64,000 nt of DNA from Rhodobiaceae bacterium. Lineage in GTDB: Bacteria > Pseudomonadota > Alphaproteobacteria > Rhizobiales > Aestuariivirgaceae. Below, in pieces: positions 8,243 through 16,700 of the stretch. The stretch lies in NCBI GenBank assembly GCA_009885825.1, contig VFJY01000053.1, forward strand, positions 1 to 64,000, read 5' to 3'. The first letter of the stretch is position 1, and every line of letters begins with the position of its first letter. The notes beneath the pieces were generated by a model. The model was not told the origin of the DNA. It made no database searches and saw only the letters and a list, made by a program, of their open reading frames with translations. Position numbers and translations under genes: made by a program.

Positions 8243-8957
8243 ACCCCGTCGCAACCATCAGATTATCATAAACCTGCCGTGTCATCCTGGCCATTTCAGG
8301 CATCAGCGGCGTGGCATCATTCACCAGATTTCGATAGGCCCCCGCCCCGTTCTGCCTTTCCAGAGAGGCGATGTAACCCGGCAGCGATGACCATGCCGCC
8401 ATGGTCTGCGGCGTGAATTCACAATGGAACTGTGTGCTGATGGCATGGGAGTCAACAGCAATGGTTTGAATGGCTGATCTTTCCGAAGTGGCAAGAATCT
8501 GGGCTCCCGGTGGCGCGCGCTTGGCTTCAGCCCAGTGCCACTGCATGACCTTGTTGGTTGGCGCCAGGCCAGAAAACAGCTTGTGGGATTTCCCGTCATC
8601 CGTCAGCGAAACATCAAATACCCCAACTTCCGGATTTTCCGTCAGTCCGATTTCACTGCCCAGCGCATCGCAGAGCAACTGGTGGCCGAGGCAAACACCG
8701 AAATAGGGCTTGGCCCGGTCCCACACCCATTCCCGAATGGCGGCCTTCTCGGCCACCATCCATGGATGCTGCTCTTCCTGCCACGTGTCTTGCGCGCCAC
8801 CCAGCACGAAAAGGAAATCAAAAACGGCAAGACTGGGAATGGCCTGCCCCTCCCAAAGGCGAACCATTTCAGGAACAATACCATCCTCAGAAAAGAAATC
8901 CAGAAACCGGCCGGGATGGTCATGGTCCATGTGTTGGAAGATCAGGGCGCGCTTCAT
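8232..8957 (-). CDS. Class I glutamine amidotransferase-like protein
   Basis: 241 residues with the class I glutaminase triad: Cys in FGVCLGHQLL, and His and Glu in TQFHCEFTP. Stand-alone proteins of this type, annotated as GMP synthase-like amidotransferases, hydrolyse gamma-glutamyl amides or act with an unknown partner. No synthetase domain is fused or encoded nearby, so the acceptor is unknown. The gene lies 7 bases downstream of the RNase T2 gene on the same strand. Confidence 0.85.
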   Translation of the reverse strand: MKRALIFQHMDHDHPGRFLDFFSEDGIVPEMVRLWEGQAIPSLAVFDFLFVLGGAQDTWQEEQHPWMVAEKAAIREWVWDRAKPYFGVCLGHQLLCDALGSEIGLTENPEVGVFDVSLTDDGKSHKLFSGLAPTNKVMQWHWAEAKRAPPGAQILATSERSAIQTIAVDSHAISTQFHCEFTPQTMAAWSSLPGYIASLERQNGAGAYRNLVNDATPLMPEMARMTRQVYDNLMVATGFRK

Positions 8958-8964
8958 TCAAGTC

Positions 8965-9651
8965 CTATTTCACGGGCGGCAGAACAAGGGTTTCCGCCCG
9001 ACATTGCCGCTTTTCGTTCACGCCGCAGGCCGCAAAGACACCACTCTTGTCAACACAAATGCGAAGCTCCGATAGCCGCTCCTGCCCAGTCCCATTGCCA
9101 CATTGGACCGAAAGCATTCTGGATGTCAGTCCTCTGTTTGATTTGACGAAGTCCGTAACCAACTGTTCGCTTGTCACCTCAACATCTGCTAGCGGGGACA
9201 GATATCGCGCCGGGATTCTAACCTGGTCAAACATCCTGCGAACAGCGGAAAAATAGCCTTCCTGCGACAGCCCGGAACATGTGCCGTGCTTCTTCCACTC
9301 ATGAATGATGAGCCTTTTGGATGGCATGATATCCATCATGCCATCAATCTGCTCCTGTTCAACCCAGTTTTCCCGCGTTCGGCAATCCTGTGGCCAGCCC
9401 CGGTCATACTGCGGCCAAAGCCCATGAACCACAAATGCAAACTTGCGCCCCGGCGCGCATTGCTGGAAATCATTTTGCCCCGCATCGCCAGCGCAATAGG
9501 TGGGTGACCACGACAGCGCCAGAACATAGTAATCGAATTTTCCCGCCTTTTGGTCCCGCGCGGCGGCGGCAAACGAAAGGCCTGCTAGCGAGGCGATAAC
9601 GAGAGTTGCGCGGACACAATAGGCGAATAGTTGAGGCGGGTTTGGGGGCAT
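8965..9651 (-). CDS. Secreted ribonuclease, T2 family
   Basis: About 228 residues with an N-terminal hydrophobic export signal. Both conserved active-site segments of T2 ribonucleases are present: CAS1 FVVHGLWPQY and CAS2 IIHEWKKHGTC, each supplying a catalytic His, with Glu and Lys in the second. Four or more Cys residues suit a periplasmic disulphide-bonded enzyme that cuts RNA non-specifically. ATG 9651 is used; an in-frame GTG at 9672 is possible. The 5' end overlaps the small Cys-rich gene just upstream. Confidence 0.9.
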   Translation of the reverse strand: MPPNPPQLFAYCVRATLVIASLAGLSFAAAARDQKAGKFDYYVLALSWSPTYCAGDAGQNDFQQCAPGRKFAFVVHGLWPQYDRGWPQDCRTRENWVEQEQIDGMMDIMPSKRLIIHEWKKHGTCSGLSQEGYFSAVRRMFDQVRIPARYLSPLADVEVTSEQLVTDFVKSNRGLTSRMLSVQCGNGTGQERLSELRICVDKSGVFAACGVNEKRQCRAETLVLPPVK

Positions 9652-9853
9652 GATTGCGAGATTATCTTCCACGACGAATTGTTGAGGTTCATTTCACAGC
9701 GCACCAGCTTGTTATCAAGGCATAAAACCTGCCCCTGTGGATATGATTGGCCGTTCGCCCGGCATTGGCAACTTTTATGAACTGGCTCCTGCGCCAAAGC
9801 CGGCCAAGCCGACAATACCGCCAAAACCGCAAACAGAAAGCTCTTTACCCCAT
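9585..9853 (-). CDS. Small secreted Cys-rich protein with a start-region frameshift
   Basis: The mature part (EPVHKSCQCRANGQ, then LCLDNKLVRCEM, SWKII, SCPQ) has five Cys residues and looks like a secreted protein. The frame that encodes it has no good start: it is open only from 9863, with TTG 9824 leaving a cut-down signal. An ATG at 9853-9851 follows a GAGGT ribosome site but hits TAA after one codon. Adding a single G to the G run at 9848-9851 would join that ATG to KSFLFAVLAVLSAWPALAQ, a perfect signal peptide. So the gene seems to carry a one-base deletion, or the sequence an error there. It overlaps the RNase T2 gene, and I infer a shared function or transcript. Confidence 0.6.
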
Positions 9854-9872
9854 CACGGATACCTCACTGAAT

Positions 9873-10085
9873 TCAGATGAGTTGTAATTCAACGGCCTGC
9901 GGCCCCCTGCCCTGGGTGTCATCCTGCACGTCAAAGCTGATCTTGGTGCCTTCATTTAGCTCAGGAATTCCAGATTTCTGAACGGCCGTAATATGCACAA
10001 ACACATCCTTGCCGCCGCCTTCCGGAGAGACAAAACCATAGCCCTTGGCCTGATTGAAGAATTTTACGGTTCCATTCTTACGCAT
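9873..10085 (-). CDS. cspA: Cold shock domain protein
   Basis: 70 residues, a single cold-shock domain. Both RNA-binding motifs are clear: RNP1 KGYGFVSP and RNP2 VFVHITAV. Such proteins bind single-stranded nucleic acid and melt RNA structure in the cytoplasm. A strong AAGGAG lies 11 bases before the ATG, rather far, which is common for this family. The upstream region 10086-10229 is free of genes and could hold a structured 5' leader. I cannot tell whether this copy is cold-induced. Confidence 0.95.
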   Translation of the reverse strand: MRKNGTVKFFNQAKGYGFVSPEGGGKDVFVHITAVQKSGIPELNEGTKISFDVQDDTQGRGPQAVELQLI

Positions 10086-10229
10086 AACAAGAATGCTCCT
10101 TTCCTGTTCGCCCGGCTCGAAATATGCGTCAGCGCGTGTCCCGCTTCAAGGGCAAAAATAATTAGCGGTAGCAGGTGGATTTTGCCCGCCCCCTATGTCA
10201 TACAAACGGGATACTATTTGGAGGCCCCA

Positions 10230-10859
10230 TTGAAGAGACAAGCCTTGGTATTCCTAAGCTCCCTGGCATGCGCAGGATTGTTCTGCGAACCCGCCTTCAG
10301 CAAACCGAAACAGACAACGAAATACGTTTATTATGTTATCAATGGCAATACGCCAGCCTCTATCTATGCAGCGCTCGTCAGCCGCGGGCCTCGTGTCGAC
10401 GGAATAAAGGCCTACGCGGCAACCACCGCCGTTTCCTCGCAAACAGGGAAAATGATGCAGGGCAAATATTGCGAGATGCAGGATTACAGTTTCAACATCG
10501 ATTTCACCATCAAGCTGCCAAGGCTGAAAAATGAGAATGCCCTGCAGGGCAGCACCAAAACCCAATGGAAGAATTTTTCAAGATTTCTGAAAACCCATGA
10601 GGAAACCCATCGTTCCATCTGGCTGGCCTGCGGCGCCACGCTTGAGGCCAAGGTTCGCGCTATCAAAGCCAAGTCTTGCAATGATTTCAATGCAAAAACC
10701 GCAAAGCTCTGGGACCAGATTCGAGCTTCCTGCGCAAAAAAACAGGACGCCTTCGACTTAGCTGAACAGAAGCGGCTGGTGCAGCAGCCGTTCATGATTC
10801 TGGCTCACTCAAAGAAGGCCAAATCTTCGCTGGCCCTGAAGGTGGCCAAGAAAAAATAG
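10230..10859 (+). CDS. DUF922 putative secreted Zn-dependent protease
   Basis: 209 residues from a TTG start. A GGAGG lies 5 bases ahead of TTG 10230, and a signal peptide follows directly (cleavage after EPAFS). The mature protein shows KYVYYVINGNTPASIYAAL, which is typical of DUF922, then LKTHEETHRSIWL, a metal-binding HExxH motif, and conserved Cys at KYCEMQD, LACGA and KSCND. A basic tail with many Lys ends the protein. DUF922 proteins are suspected zinc peptidases on the basis of the HExxH; activity is not shown here. It is convergent with mtnP, with one base between stops. Confidence 0.82.
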   Translation: MKRQALVFLSSLACAGLFCEPAFSKPKQTTKYVYYVINGNTPASIYAALVSRGPRVDGIKAYAATTAVSSQTGKMMQGKYCEMQDYSFNIDFTIKLPRLKNENALQGSTKTQWKNFSRFLKTHEETHRSIWLACGATLEAKVRAIKAKSCNDFNAKTAKLWDQIRASCAKKQDAFDLAEQKRLVQQPFMILAHSKKAKSSLALKVAKKK

Positions 10860-10860
10860 G

Positions 10861-11730
10861 TCAGCGAAGCAGGACCCTTGCGGCAACCGCATCCAGCTTT
10901 TTCATGAGATATGGATCGCGGGAACTCTCGGCCGTTATGATGGCATGCTCCAGCGCGCGATCCGAACCAATCGGACATGCCGGATGTCCCTTCGGAAATT
11001 CCCGCGCCAGGCGCAAAACCAGTTTGCCAGCCTTGTTGGCATTGGTTTTCATGACGGCCACAACCTTGGCCACATCCACCGTGCCATGGTCCCCATGCCA
11101 CGAATCATAGTCAGTCACCATCGCCACCGTGCAGTAACAAATCTCCGCCTCGCGGGCGAGCTTGGCTTCCGGCATGTTGGTCATGCCAATCACGCTGGCC
11201 CCCCACGAGCGATAGAGTTGCGATTCAGCCAGCGTTGAAAACTGCGGGCCCTCCATGACCACATAGGTGCCGCCCCTGCTGTGGGAAATGTTTTCCGCTT
11301 TCAACGCATTTTGCACCGCATCCGCCAACAACGGAGAAATCGGATGTGAAAACGGTACATGCCCAACGCAGCCCGTGCCAAAAAAGGATTTTTCCCGCGC
11401 GAAGGTCCGGTCAATAAACTGGTCAATCACCACAAACATGCCCGGCGGCAGTTCCTCTTTCAGCGAGCCCACCGCAGACAGAGAGACCAGATCAGTGACC
11501 TCCATCCGTTTCAGGGCATCAATATTGGCGCGGTAGTTGATGGTAGATGGCGAGTGCACATGCCCCCGGCCATGGCGCGGCAGAAACACCACTTTCAAGC
11601 CATCAATCTCGCCCACTCGCAGCTGGTCCGACGGCTTCCCCCAAGGGCTTTCCACCGTCCGCCACTCCGCCTTGTCGAGGGGCAGATCATAAACCCCGGA
11701 ACCACCAACAATGCCCAGAACAGATTTCAT
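10861..11730 (-). CDS. mtnP: S-methyl-5'-thioadenosine phosphorylase
   Basis: 289 residues of the purine nucleoside phosphorylase fold. Conserved segments include GIVGGSGVYDL, FLPRHGRGHVHSP (phosphate and ribose pocket), VVMEGPQFSTLAES (base and ribose binding) and MTNMPEAKLAREAE. It would split methylthioadenosine with phosphate to adenine and methylthioribose-1-phosphate in the cytoplasm. The adenine can be taken up by Apt, encoded at 16701. In rhizobia mtnP usually lies close to petC and apt; here a toxin-antitoxin pair stands between mtnP and petC. Confidence 0.95.
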   Translation of the reverse strand: MKSVLGIVGGSGVYDLPLDKAEWRTVESPWGKPSDQLRVGEIDGLKVVFLPRHGRGHVHSPSTINYRANIDALKRMEVTDLVSLSAVGSLKEELPPGMFVVIDQFIDRTFAREKSFFGTGCVGHVPFSHPISPLLADAVQNALKAENISHSRGGTYVVMEGPQFSTLAESQLYRSWGASVIGMTNMPEAKLAREAEICYCTVAMVTDYDSWHGDHGTVDVAKVVAVMKTNANKAGKLVLRLAREFPKGHPACPIGSDRALEHAIITAESSRDPYLMKKLDAVAARVLLR

Positions 11731-11774
11731 GGGTTGTAACTCTCTTATTTCATGGATTGGGGTGAGGTGGGGGT

Positions 11775-11790
11775 GGGGTTAACAAACCCC
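11775..11790. other. Short GGGGTT/AACCCC inverted repeat upstream of the toxin-antitoxin pair
   Basis: A perfect 6-base stem with a 4-base loop (GGGGTT-aaca-AACCCC) lies between the divergent starts of mtnP and the antitoxin gene, about 40 bases before the antitoxin ATG. An AT-rich segment (TAAATAATAT) follows at 11802-11811 and could include a -10 box. An operator for antitoxin self-regulation is possible but unproven. Confidence 0.3.
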
Positions 11791-11828
11791 GACGAAGGCG
11801 CTAAATAATATGAAAGTAAGGATATCAA

Positions 11829-12179
11829 ATGGCGACCTTTCTCAACAATGATGATGCTATCTGGCTCAAAAATGTCAATGCTGACAGCAACACAATTGCA
11901 ATGTTGCATCAAATTCCCGGTGGCACAAGATTGAAGCTGGAAGTGGAGGGCGTAAAGGGTGACTGGCAGCGAATGGCCGATGGCAAAGATGGGCGACCTA
12001 CCTTTGGCCTGAAGCCGATTGGCAAGACGTTGGATTTTTGGAAGTCGTTGAAACCAAGGCGTGGCGAACATTTGAATTTCAAGATTGTCGATCCAGTCGA
12101 TTCTTACTTGTCCGATGTTCAAGCGACATTAAGCGAATGGCATTCCGAAGAAGATGAGTTGGCCTTCAATGATCTGTGA
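11829..12179 (+). CDS. Antitoxin of a PemIK/MazEF-like module
   Basis: 116 residues. The C-terminus EWHSEEDELAFNDL has the acidic-aromatic signature by which MazE/PemI-type antitoxins thread into the toxin groove. The middle part (AIWLKN, LEVEGVKGDW, FGLKPIG) is beta-rich and not clearly an AbrB fold, so the DNA-binding part is uncertain. The end overlaps the toxin start by 11 bases, the usual arrangement that couples their synthesis. The pair sits between mtnP and the bc1 operon and looks like an insertion into an otherwise conserved housekeeping block. Confidence 0.72.
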   Translation: MATFLNNDDAIWLKNVNADSNTIAMLHQIPGGTRLKLEVEGVKGDWQRMADGKDGRPTFGLKPIGKTLDFWKSLKPRRGEHLNFKIVDPVDSYLSDVQATLSEWHSEEDELAFNDL

Positions 12180-12507
12180 TCATTTCCAGTTGGCGGCAGT
12201 CCCCTTCCCTTTTATGGAGAGGCCTGCCTCAAAGCGCAGGCCAGCGCTCGTTGTTTCCAATAGGAATTTCAATTCGGAGAATGACCACACGGTGGTGGCA
12301 ATGGTTACGACAGCGAAAGTCGAACACTGGGCCAGCGACTACATCATCCTAAAGCCAGCCGAAGCAGGCCTGCCGAAAGATTGTTTCGTGCGCTGGAAAA
12401 TATTCACGCTCCCCAACATGCTTATCAGCAAGGTTATCGGGGATATGGCTGATGAGGACCGCGAGGCTCTAATGATTCAGGCCCGAAAAATATTCATTCG
12501 GGCCTGA
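12169..12507 (+). CDS. PemK/MazF-like toxin (endoribonuclease family)
   Basis: 112 residues. The N-terminal strand-loop AAVPFPF followed by SKRRPALVVSN is the hallmark of PemK/MazF proteins, where the Arg and later Thr/Ser residues cut mRNA at short sequences. MVTTAK in the middle and the conserved C-terminal helix also fit. ATG 12169 overlaps the antitoxin; ATG 12154 is an in-frame alternative but would deepen the overlap. The 3' end carries a 9-base inverted repeat shared with the space before petC. Confidence 0.85.
   Translation: MICDHFQLAAVPFPFMERPASKRRPALVVSNRNFNSENDHTVVAMVTTAKVEHWASDYIILKPAEAGLPKDCFVRWKIFTLPNMLISKVIGDMADEDREALMIQARKIFIRA
12478..12506. terminator. Hairpin between the convergent toxin and petC genes
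   Basis: CAGGCCCGA (12478-12486) and TCGGGCCTG (12498-12506) form a perfect 9-base stem with an 11-base AT-rich loop. It straddles the toxin stop and lies just before the petC stop on the other strand. Neither side has a full T run, so this is at best a weak or bidirectional terminator. Confidence 0.45.
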
Positions 12508-12516
12508 TGTTCTTCC

Positions 12517-13341
12517 TCAATGCTGATCGTGCCAAATCTTCTTCTTCACGAAATACAGGAGCCCAGCCAGAATGGCCAAATAGATCATGACCATGAAGCC
12601 CATGCTCTTGCGCTCTTCCATCTTTGGCTCAGCCGTCCAGGCCAGGAAGGCGGAAACATCACGCGCCATGTCGTCAATCTTGTTGGGCGAACCATCATCA
12701 AATTCAACTTGCCCATCAACCAGCGGAGGGGCCATGGCAATGAATTGGCCATTGGCGAAATAGGGATTGTAGCTTTTGCCTTCCGGCATCTCTTTTTTGA
12801 TTTCTTCCGAGGCCTCTTCATAGCCCGTCAGAACCGAATAGACATATTGCGGTCCGCCAATGCCATTCGCCAACTGGTTGAAGGTGCCAAACCAGCCGGG
12901 ACGGAATTTGGTGATCAGGGACAAATCAGGTGGCACCGCGCCGCCGTTCGCGGCAGCCGCCGCTTCTGGATTGGCAAATGGTGCCGGAAAACGGTCCGAA
13001 GGCCTGCCCGAGCGGTCAAACATCTCGCCAGCGCTGTCAGGTCCATCCCTCACGGTGAAAGTTGCAGCAAGTGCCTTAACCTGCTCCTCGTTGAAGCCCG
13101 GTCCGCCCTGCTCGGCCAAATTGCGGAAAGCCACATAATCCATTGAGTGGCAGTTTGCGCAGACTTCCTTGTAAACCTTGTAGCCGCGCTGCAGCTGCCC
13201 CTTGTCAAAAGTTCCAAACGGACCTTCGAAAGAATATGAAACACCCTTCGCGTCCTTCTGTCCTTCTGCCGCCAAGGCCAAGCCGGCTAAAATGCAGATG
13301 CCGGCTGTGGCAGCAATGAGTGTTTTGAGTGTTTTCTTCAT
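12517..13341 (-). CDS. petC: Cytochrome c1 of the bc1 complex
   Basis: 274 residues. A Sec signal (MKKTLKTLIAATAG to ALAA) targets the c-type haem domain to the periplasm. The haem is bound at VCANCHSMDYV, and Met in QFIAMAPPL is the likely second axial ligand. One C-terminal helix (MGFMVMIYLAILAGLLYFV) with a basic end anchors the protein. It passes electrons from the Rieske protein to cytochrome c. ATG 13341 is chosen because the signal peptide begins there; longer upstream frames overlap petB. It is the last gene of petABC, 13 bases after petB. Confidence 0.96.
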   Translation of the reverse strand: MKKTLKTLIAATAGICILAGLALAAEGQKDAKGVSYSFEGPFGTFDKGQLQRGYKVYKEVCANCHSMDYVAFRNLAEQGGPGFNEEQVKALAATFTVRDGPDSAGEMFDRSGRPSDRFPAPFANPEAAAAANGGAVPPDLSLITKFRPGWFGTFNQLANGIGGPQYVYSVLTGYEEASEEIKKEMPEGKSYNPYFANGQFIAMAPPLVDGQVEFDDGSPNKIDDMARDVSAFLAWTAEPKMEERKSMGFMVMIYLAILAGLLYFVKKKIWHDQH

Positions 13342-13354
13342 TATGTCCCCCAAA

Positions 13355-14599
13355 TCACTCCGCCGGCACCATTGGTTTTTTCTTCGCCAGCACATCATCA
13401 GATATCGAAGACGGCAATGGCTTAGGTGTTTCCAGAAGGCCAATCAGCGGCAGGATCACAATGAAGTGGAGGAAGTAATAAGCAGTGAGGATACGTGAGA
13501 ATACCACGTACAGTCCCTCTGCTGGCTTGGAGCCCAGATAGCCAAGCCCAATGCAGACCAGCACGAAAATCCAGAAGAACTGCTTGAAGATCGGCCGGTA
13601 GGTCCCAGAGCGCACCCGTGAGGTGTCAAGCCATGGCAACACAAACAGGATCAGGATGGAGCCAAACATGGCAACCACGCCGCCAAGCTTGTCAGGAATG
13701 GCGCGCAGGATGGCATAGAACGGCAGATAATACCACTCCGGCACGATATGCGCCGGGGTCACGAGCGGATTGGCCGGCAGATAGTTGACAGCATGGCCCA
13801 GATAATTGGGCGCAAAGAACAGGAAGGCCGCGAACAACAGCATGAACACCACAATCGCGAAGGCATCCTTCATCGTATAATAGGGATGAAACGGCACCGT
13901 GTCCTGAGAGCTCTTGACGTTGATGCCAGTCGGATTTCCATTGCCCGGCACATGCAGCGCCCAGATATGCAGGCCCACGAGGCCAGCAAGCACAAATGGC
14001 AGCAGATAGTGCAATGCATAGAAGCGGTTGATCGTCGGATTATCAACCGAAAAACCGCCCCACAACCAGGTGGTGATCGCCTCGCCAAAGAAGGGAATGG
14101 CCGAGAACAGATTGGTGATGACCTTGGCGCCCCAGAAGCTCATCTGGCCCCAGGGCAGCACATAGCCCATGAAGGCGGTCGCCATCATGATGAGATAGAT
14201 GAGCACACCGATCATCCACAGGATTTCTCGCGGCGCCTTGTAGGAGCCGTAATACATGCCCTTGAACATGTGGATGTAAACGGCGATGAAAAACATCGAC
14301 GCGCCATTGGCATGCATGTAGCGCAGCAGCCAGCCATAGTTCACATCGCGCATGATATGCTCAACCGAACTGAACGCCATATCGACATGCGCCGTGTAGT
14401 GCATGGCCAGCACGATTCCGGTGATGAGTTGAACCACCAGCATCACGGCCAGAATGCCGCCGAAGGCATACCAGTAATTCAGGTTCTTCGGCGTCGGGAA
14501 GGACATGAGATGGTCTTGGGCAAACGCCACGATTGGCAGTCGCTCATGCACCCATCTTCCAAGCGCGGACTTCGGTTGATAATTTGACGGACCACTCAT
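13355..14599 (-). CDS. petB: Cytochrome b of the bc1 complex
   Basis: 414 residues with about eight membrane helices. The four haem ligands are in the usual pairs: His in RYMHANGAS and ALHYLLPF, and His in VYIHMFKG and GLHIWALH. The Qo-site motif [14 protein letters not shown] is intact. It oxidises ubiquinol and carries the proton-motive Q cycle in the inner membrane. It lies 12 bases after petA and 13 bases before petC, forming an operon. Confidence 0.97.
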   Translation of the reverse strand: MSGPSNYQPKSALGRWVHERLPIVAFAQDHLMSFPTPKNLNYWYAFGGILAVMLVVQLITGIVLAMHYTAHVDMAFSSVEHIMRDVNYGWLLRYMHANGASMFFIAVYIHMFKGMYYGSYKAPREILWMIGVLIYLIMMATAFMGYVLPWGQMSFWGAKVITNLFSAIPFFGEAITTWLWGGFSVDNPTINRFYALHYLLPFVLAGLVGLHIWALHVPGNGNPTGINVKSSQDTVPFHPYYTMKDAFAIVVFMLLFAAFLFFAPNYLGHAVNYLPANPLVTPAHIVPEWYYLPFYAILRAIPDKLGGVVAMFGSILILFVLPWLDTSRVRSGTYRPIFKQFFWIFVLVCIGLGYLGSKPAEGLYVVFSRILTAYYFLHFIVILPLIGLLETPKPLPSSISDDVLAKKKPMVPAE

Positions 14600-14611
14600 A
14601 GTTTTCGCCCC

Positions 14612-15208
14612 TTATGCACCGATCTGAATCTTGGTGTCGCTAAGATATTTATACTCCGGCACCAGCAGATTTTCCGGCGCTGGCCCCTTACGGATTCGGC
14701 CTGCCGTGTCATAATGCGAACCGTGGCACGGGCAGAACCAGCCGCCAGTTTTGGTCGATCCCTCGACCACGGCGAATTCCTTGGCTGGATTGTCACCTTG
14801 CGGCACGCAGCCGAGATGGGTGCACACTCCCATCATGATCAGGAATTGCTCATGGCCCTTGACGGTACGGTTTTCGTCCGTCGCAGGATCACCATCATTG
14901 GCAACCTCACTGCGCGCGACCGGGTCCTTAAGCTCAGCCATTGGAACGGCTTTTGCGGCCTCAATTTCCTTCAGTGTGCGGTGGCGCACGATCACCGGGT
15001 TGCCACGCCACTTAATTGTGATTTCTTGCCCCTCAGCCAAAGGTGCCAGATCAACTTCAATGGAAGCCATGGCCAGGACCGAAGCATCCGGGTTCATCTG
15101 ATTGATGAATGGCCAGGCAGTCAATGCAGCCCCAACTGCCGCCGCCGCCCCCGTCGCAATGAACAGAAAATCCCGCCGATTTACATCTGCATGTACCGCT
15201 GTGGACAC
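14612..15208 (-). CDS. petA: Ubiquinol-cytochrome c reductase Rieske iron-sulfur subunit
   Basis: 198 residues. The N-terminus holds a Tat signal anchor (NRRDFLFIATG and a following hydrophobic helix), the usual route for this subunit. The [2Fe-2S] cluster is bound by CTHLGC and CPCHGSHYD, which supply two Cys, two His and the stabilising disulphide pair. It shuttles electrons from quinol to cytochrome c1. First gene of petABC. The 139-base space to the divergent trmL gene should hold promoters for both; I see no convincing box. Confidence 0.97.
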   Translation of the reverse strand: MSTAVHADVNRRDFLFIATGAAAAVGAALTAWPFINQMNPDASVLAMASIEVDLAPLAEGQEITIKWRGNPVIVRHRTLKEIEAAKAVPMAELKDPVARSEVANDGDPATDENRTVKGHEQFLIMMGVCTHLGCVPQGDNPAKEFAVVEGSTKTGGWFCPCHGSHYDTAGRIRKGPAPENLLVPEYKYLSDTKIQIGA

Positions 15209-15347
15209 GTATTTATTCCCTCGTGTTGCCGCCGACGCCTTAACTCAGGCGGTTTTGACACCGGCCATGAAAGTTGTCTAGCCATGAGTTGTCGCAGGAG
15301 CCGCCGCCCTTACAGACTGCCGGAAGATTGGCTAAAAGCAGCCAATC

Positions 15348-15806
15348 ATGATCGAAATTGCGCTCTACCAGCCCGACATCGCCCCCAATGCCGCAACCAT
15401 CATCCGCATGTGCGCCTGCTTCGGACTGACTGTCACAATTATCGAGCCCGCAGGCTTCGCTTGGACTGATTCTTCTTTCCGCCGCGCGGGGCTGGATTAC
15501 CTGGATCGCGCCACGGTCAGGCGCTCCACATCATGGGAAACTTTCGTCGTAGAAAACGCCAGCCGCCGTCTGGTGCTGCTCTCGACCAAAGCTGAAACGT
15601 TGTATTCCAGCTTCAACTTTTCGCCAGATGACACCATCCTCGTTGGACGGGAAAGTTCAGGTGTCCCGGCGGCGGTTCACCGGACAGTGGCGGCGCGCAT
15701 CCTGATTCCTATGAAGAAAAACGAGCGTTCACTTAATGTTAGCCTTGCCTGCGCCATGGTAACGGGCGAGGCGTTGCGGCAAACCTCAGGCTTTCCCGTA
15801 TTGTAA
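15348..15806 (+). CDS. trmL: tRNA (cytidine(34)-2'-O)-methyltransferase
   Basis: 152 residues, a minimal SPOUT methyltransferase with the trefoil-knot SAM site in its C-terminal half: ILVGRESSGVP, then RILIPMKKNERSLNVSLA. The N-terminal IALYQPDIAPNAATIIR is the conserved TrmL start. It methylates the wobble ribose of certain tRNA-Leu species. It is divergent from petA and 30 bases ahead of hemF on the same strand. Confidence 0.93.
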   Translation: MIEIALYQPDIAPNAATIIRMCACFGLTVTIIEPAGFAWTDSSFRRAGLDYLDRATVRRSTSWETFVVENASRRLVLLSTKAETLYSSFNFSPDDTILVGRESSGVPAAVHRTVAARILIPMKKNERSLNVSLACAMVTGEALRQTSGFPVL

Positions 15807-15836
15807 CCGATCTCCAAAAGGCGCTAAGTTTTTCCC

Positions 15837-16688
15837 ATGAACGCTGAGCAAAAAACCACTGCCCAACTCTGGTTCCAATCCTTGCGCGACATGATCGTGG
15901 CCGAGTTTGAAAAACTCGAGACCGCACTGGAAAGCCCCTCGCCCGCCGGGCGCTTTGTGCAAACACCGTGGATGCGCGAAAACGATGGCGGCGGCGGTGT
16001 GATGTCCATGATGCATGGCTGCCTGTTTGAAAAAGTTGGCGTGCACTGCTCAACTGTACACGGCGAATTCTCGCCCGAGTTCAGAAAACAAATACCGGGA
16101 GCCGAAGAAGACCCAAACTTCTGGGCTTCAGGCATTTCATTAATTGCCCATTTCTGGAACCCAAATATTCCAACCGTGCACTTGAACACGCGCTATGTCG
16201 TGACGTCCAAATCCTGGTTCGGCGGCGGTTCCGATTTAACCCCGGTGCTAAACCGCAGGCGAAACCAGGAAGACCCAGACTCAAAAAGCTTCCATGCCGC
16301 CTTCAAATCCACTTGCAGCGCCCACCCAATTGCCGACTATGAAAGATACAAAACCTGGTGCGACGAATATTTCTTCCTCCCCCACCGCAACGAACCCCGG
16401 GGGATCGGCGGCATCTTCTTTGACTATCTCAACACCAGTGATTTCACCACAGACCTCAATTTCGTAAAAGCCGTCGGCACAACATTTCTGGAAGTTTTCC
16501 CCGCAATCGTTCGCCGCAACATGAATAGGCCATGGACGGAAGCCGACCGTGACGAACAACTTATCCGCCGTGGCCGCTATGTGGAGTTCAACTTGCTGCA
16601 TGATCGTGGCACTCTGTTTGGCTTGAAAACTGGCGGCAGTGTGGACTCAATTTTGTCATCCATGCCACCTCTGGTGAAGTGGCCATAA
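15837..16688 (+). CDS. hemF: Oxygen-dependent coproporphyrinogen III oxidase
   Basis: 283 residues, slightly shorter than E. coli HemF. Conserved stretches include VHLNTRYVV (substrate-side His), [12 protein letters not shown], the [16 protein letters not shown] segment, [12 protein letters not shown], and the C-terminal [18 protein letters not shown] with several invariant residues. It decarboxylates two propionates of coproporphyrinogen III in haem synthesis, using oxygen. The neighbourhood (bc1 complex, trmL, apt) is common in rhizobia. apt follows after 12 bases. Confidence 0.96.
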   Translation: MNAEQKTTAQLWFQSLRDMIVAEFEKLETALESPSPAGRFVQTPWMRENDGGGGVMSMMHGCLFEKVGVHCSTVHGEFSPEFRKQIPGAEEDPNFWASGISLIAHFWNPNIPTVHLNTRYVVTSKSWFGGGSDLTPVLNRRRNQEDPDSKSFHAAFKSTCSAHPIADYERYKTWCDEYFFLPHRNEPRGIGGIFFDYLNTSDFTTDLNFVKAVGTTFLEVFPAIVRRNMNRPWTEADRDEQLIRRGRYVEFNLLHDRGTLFGLKTGGSVDSILSSMPPLVKWP

Positions 16689-16700
16689 AGGAAACTGGAC

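Noticed and set aside
13748-14587. 279-codon open frame on the plus strand opposite petB
   Set aside because: Antisense shadow of cytochrome b; rich in His, Arg and Gln with no domain.
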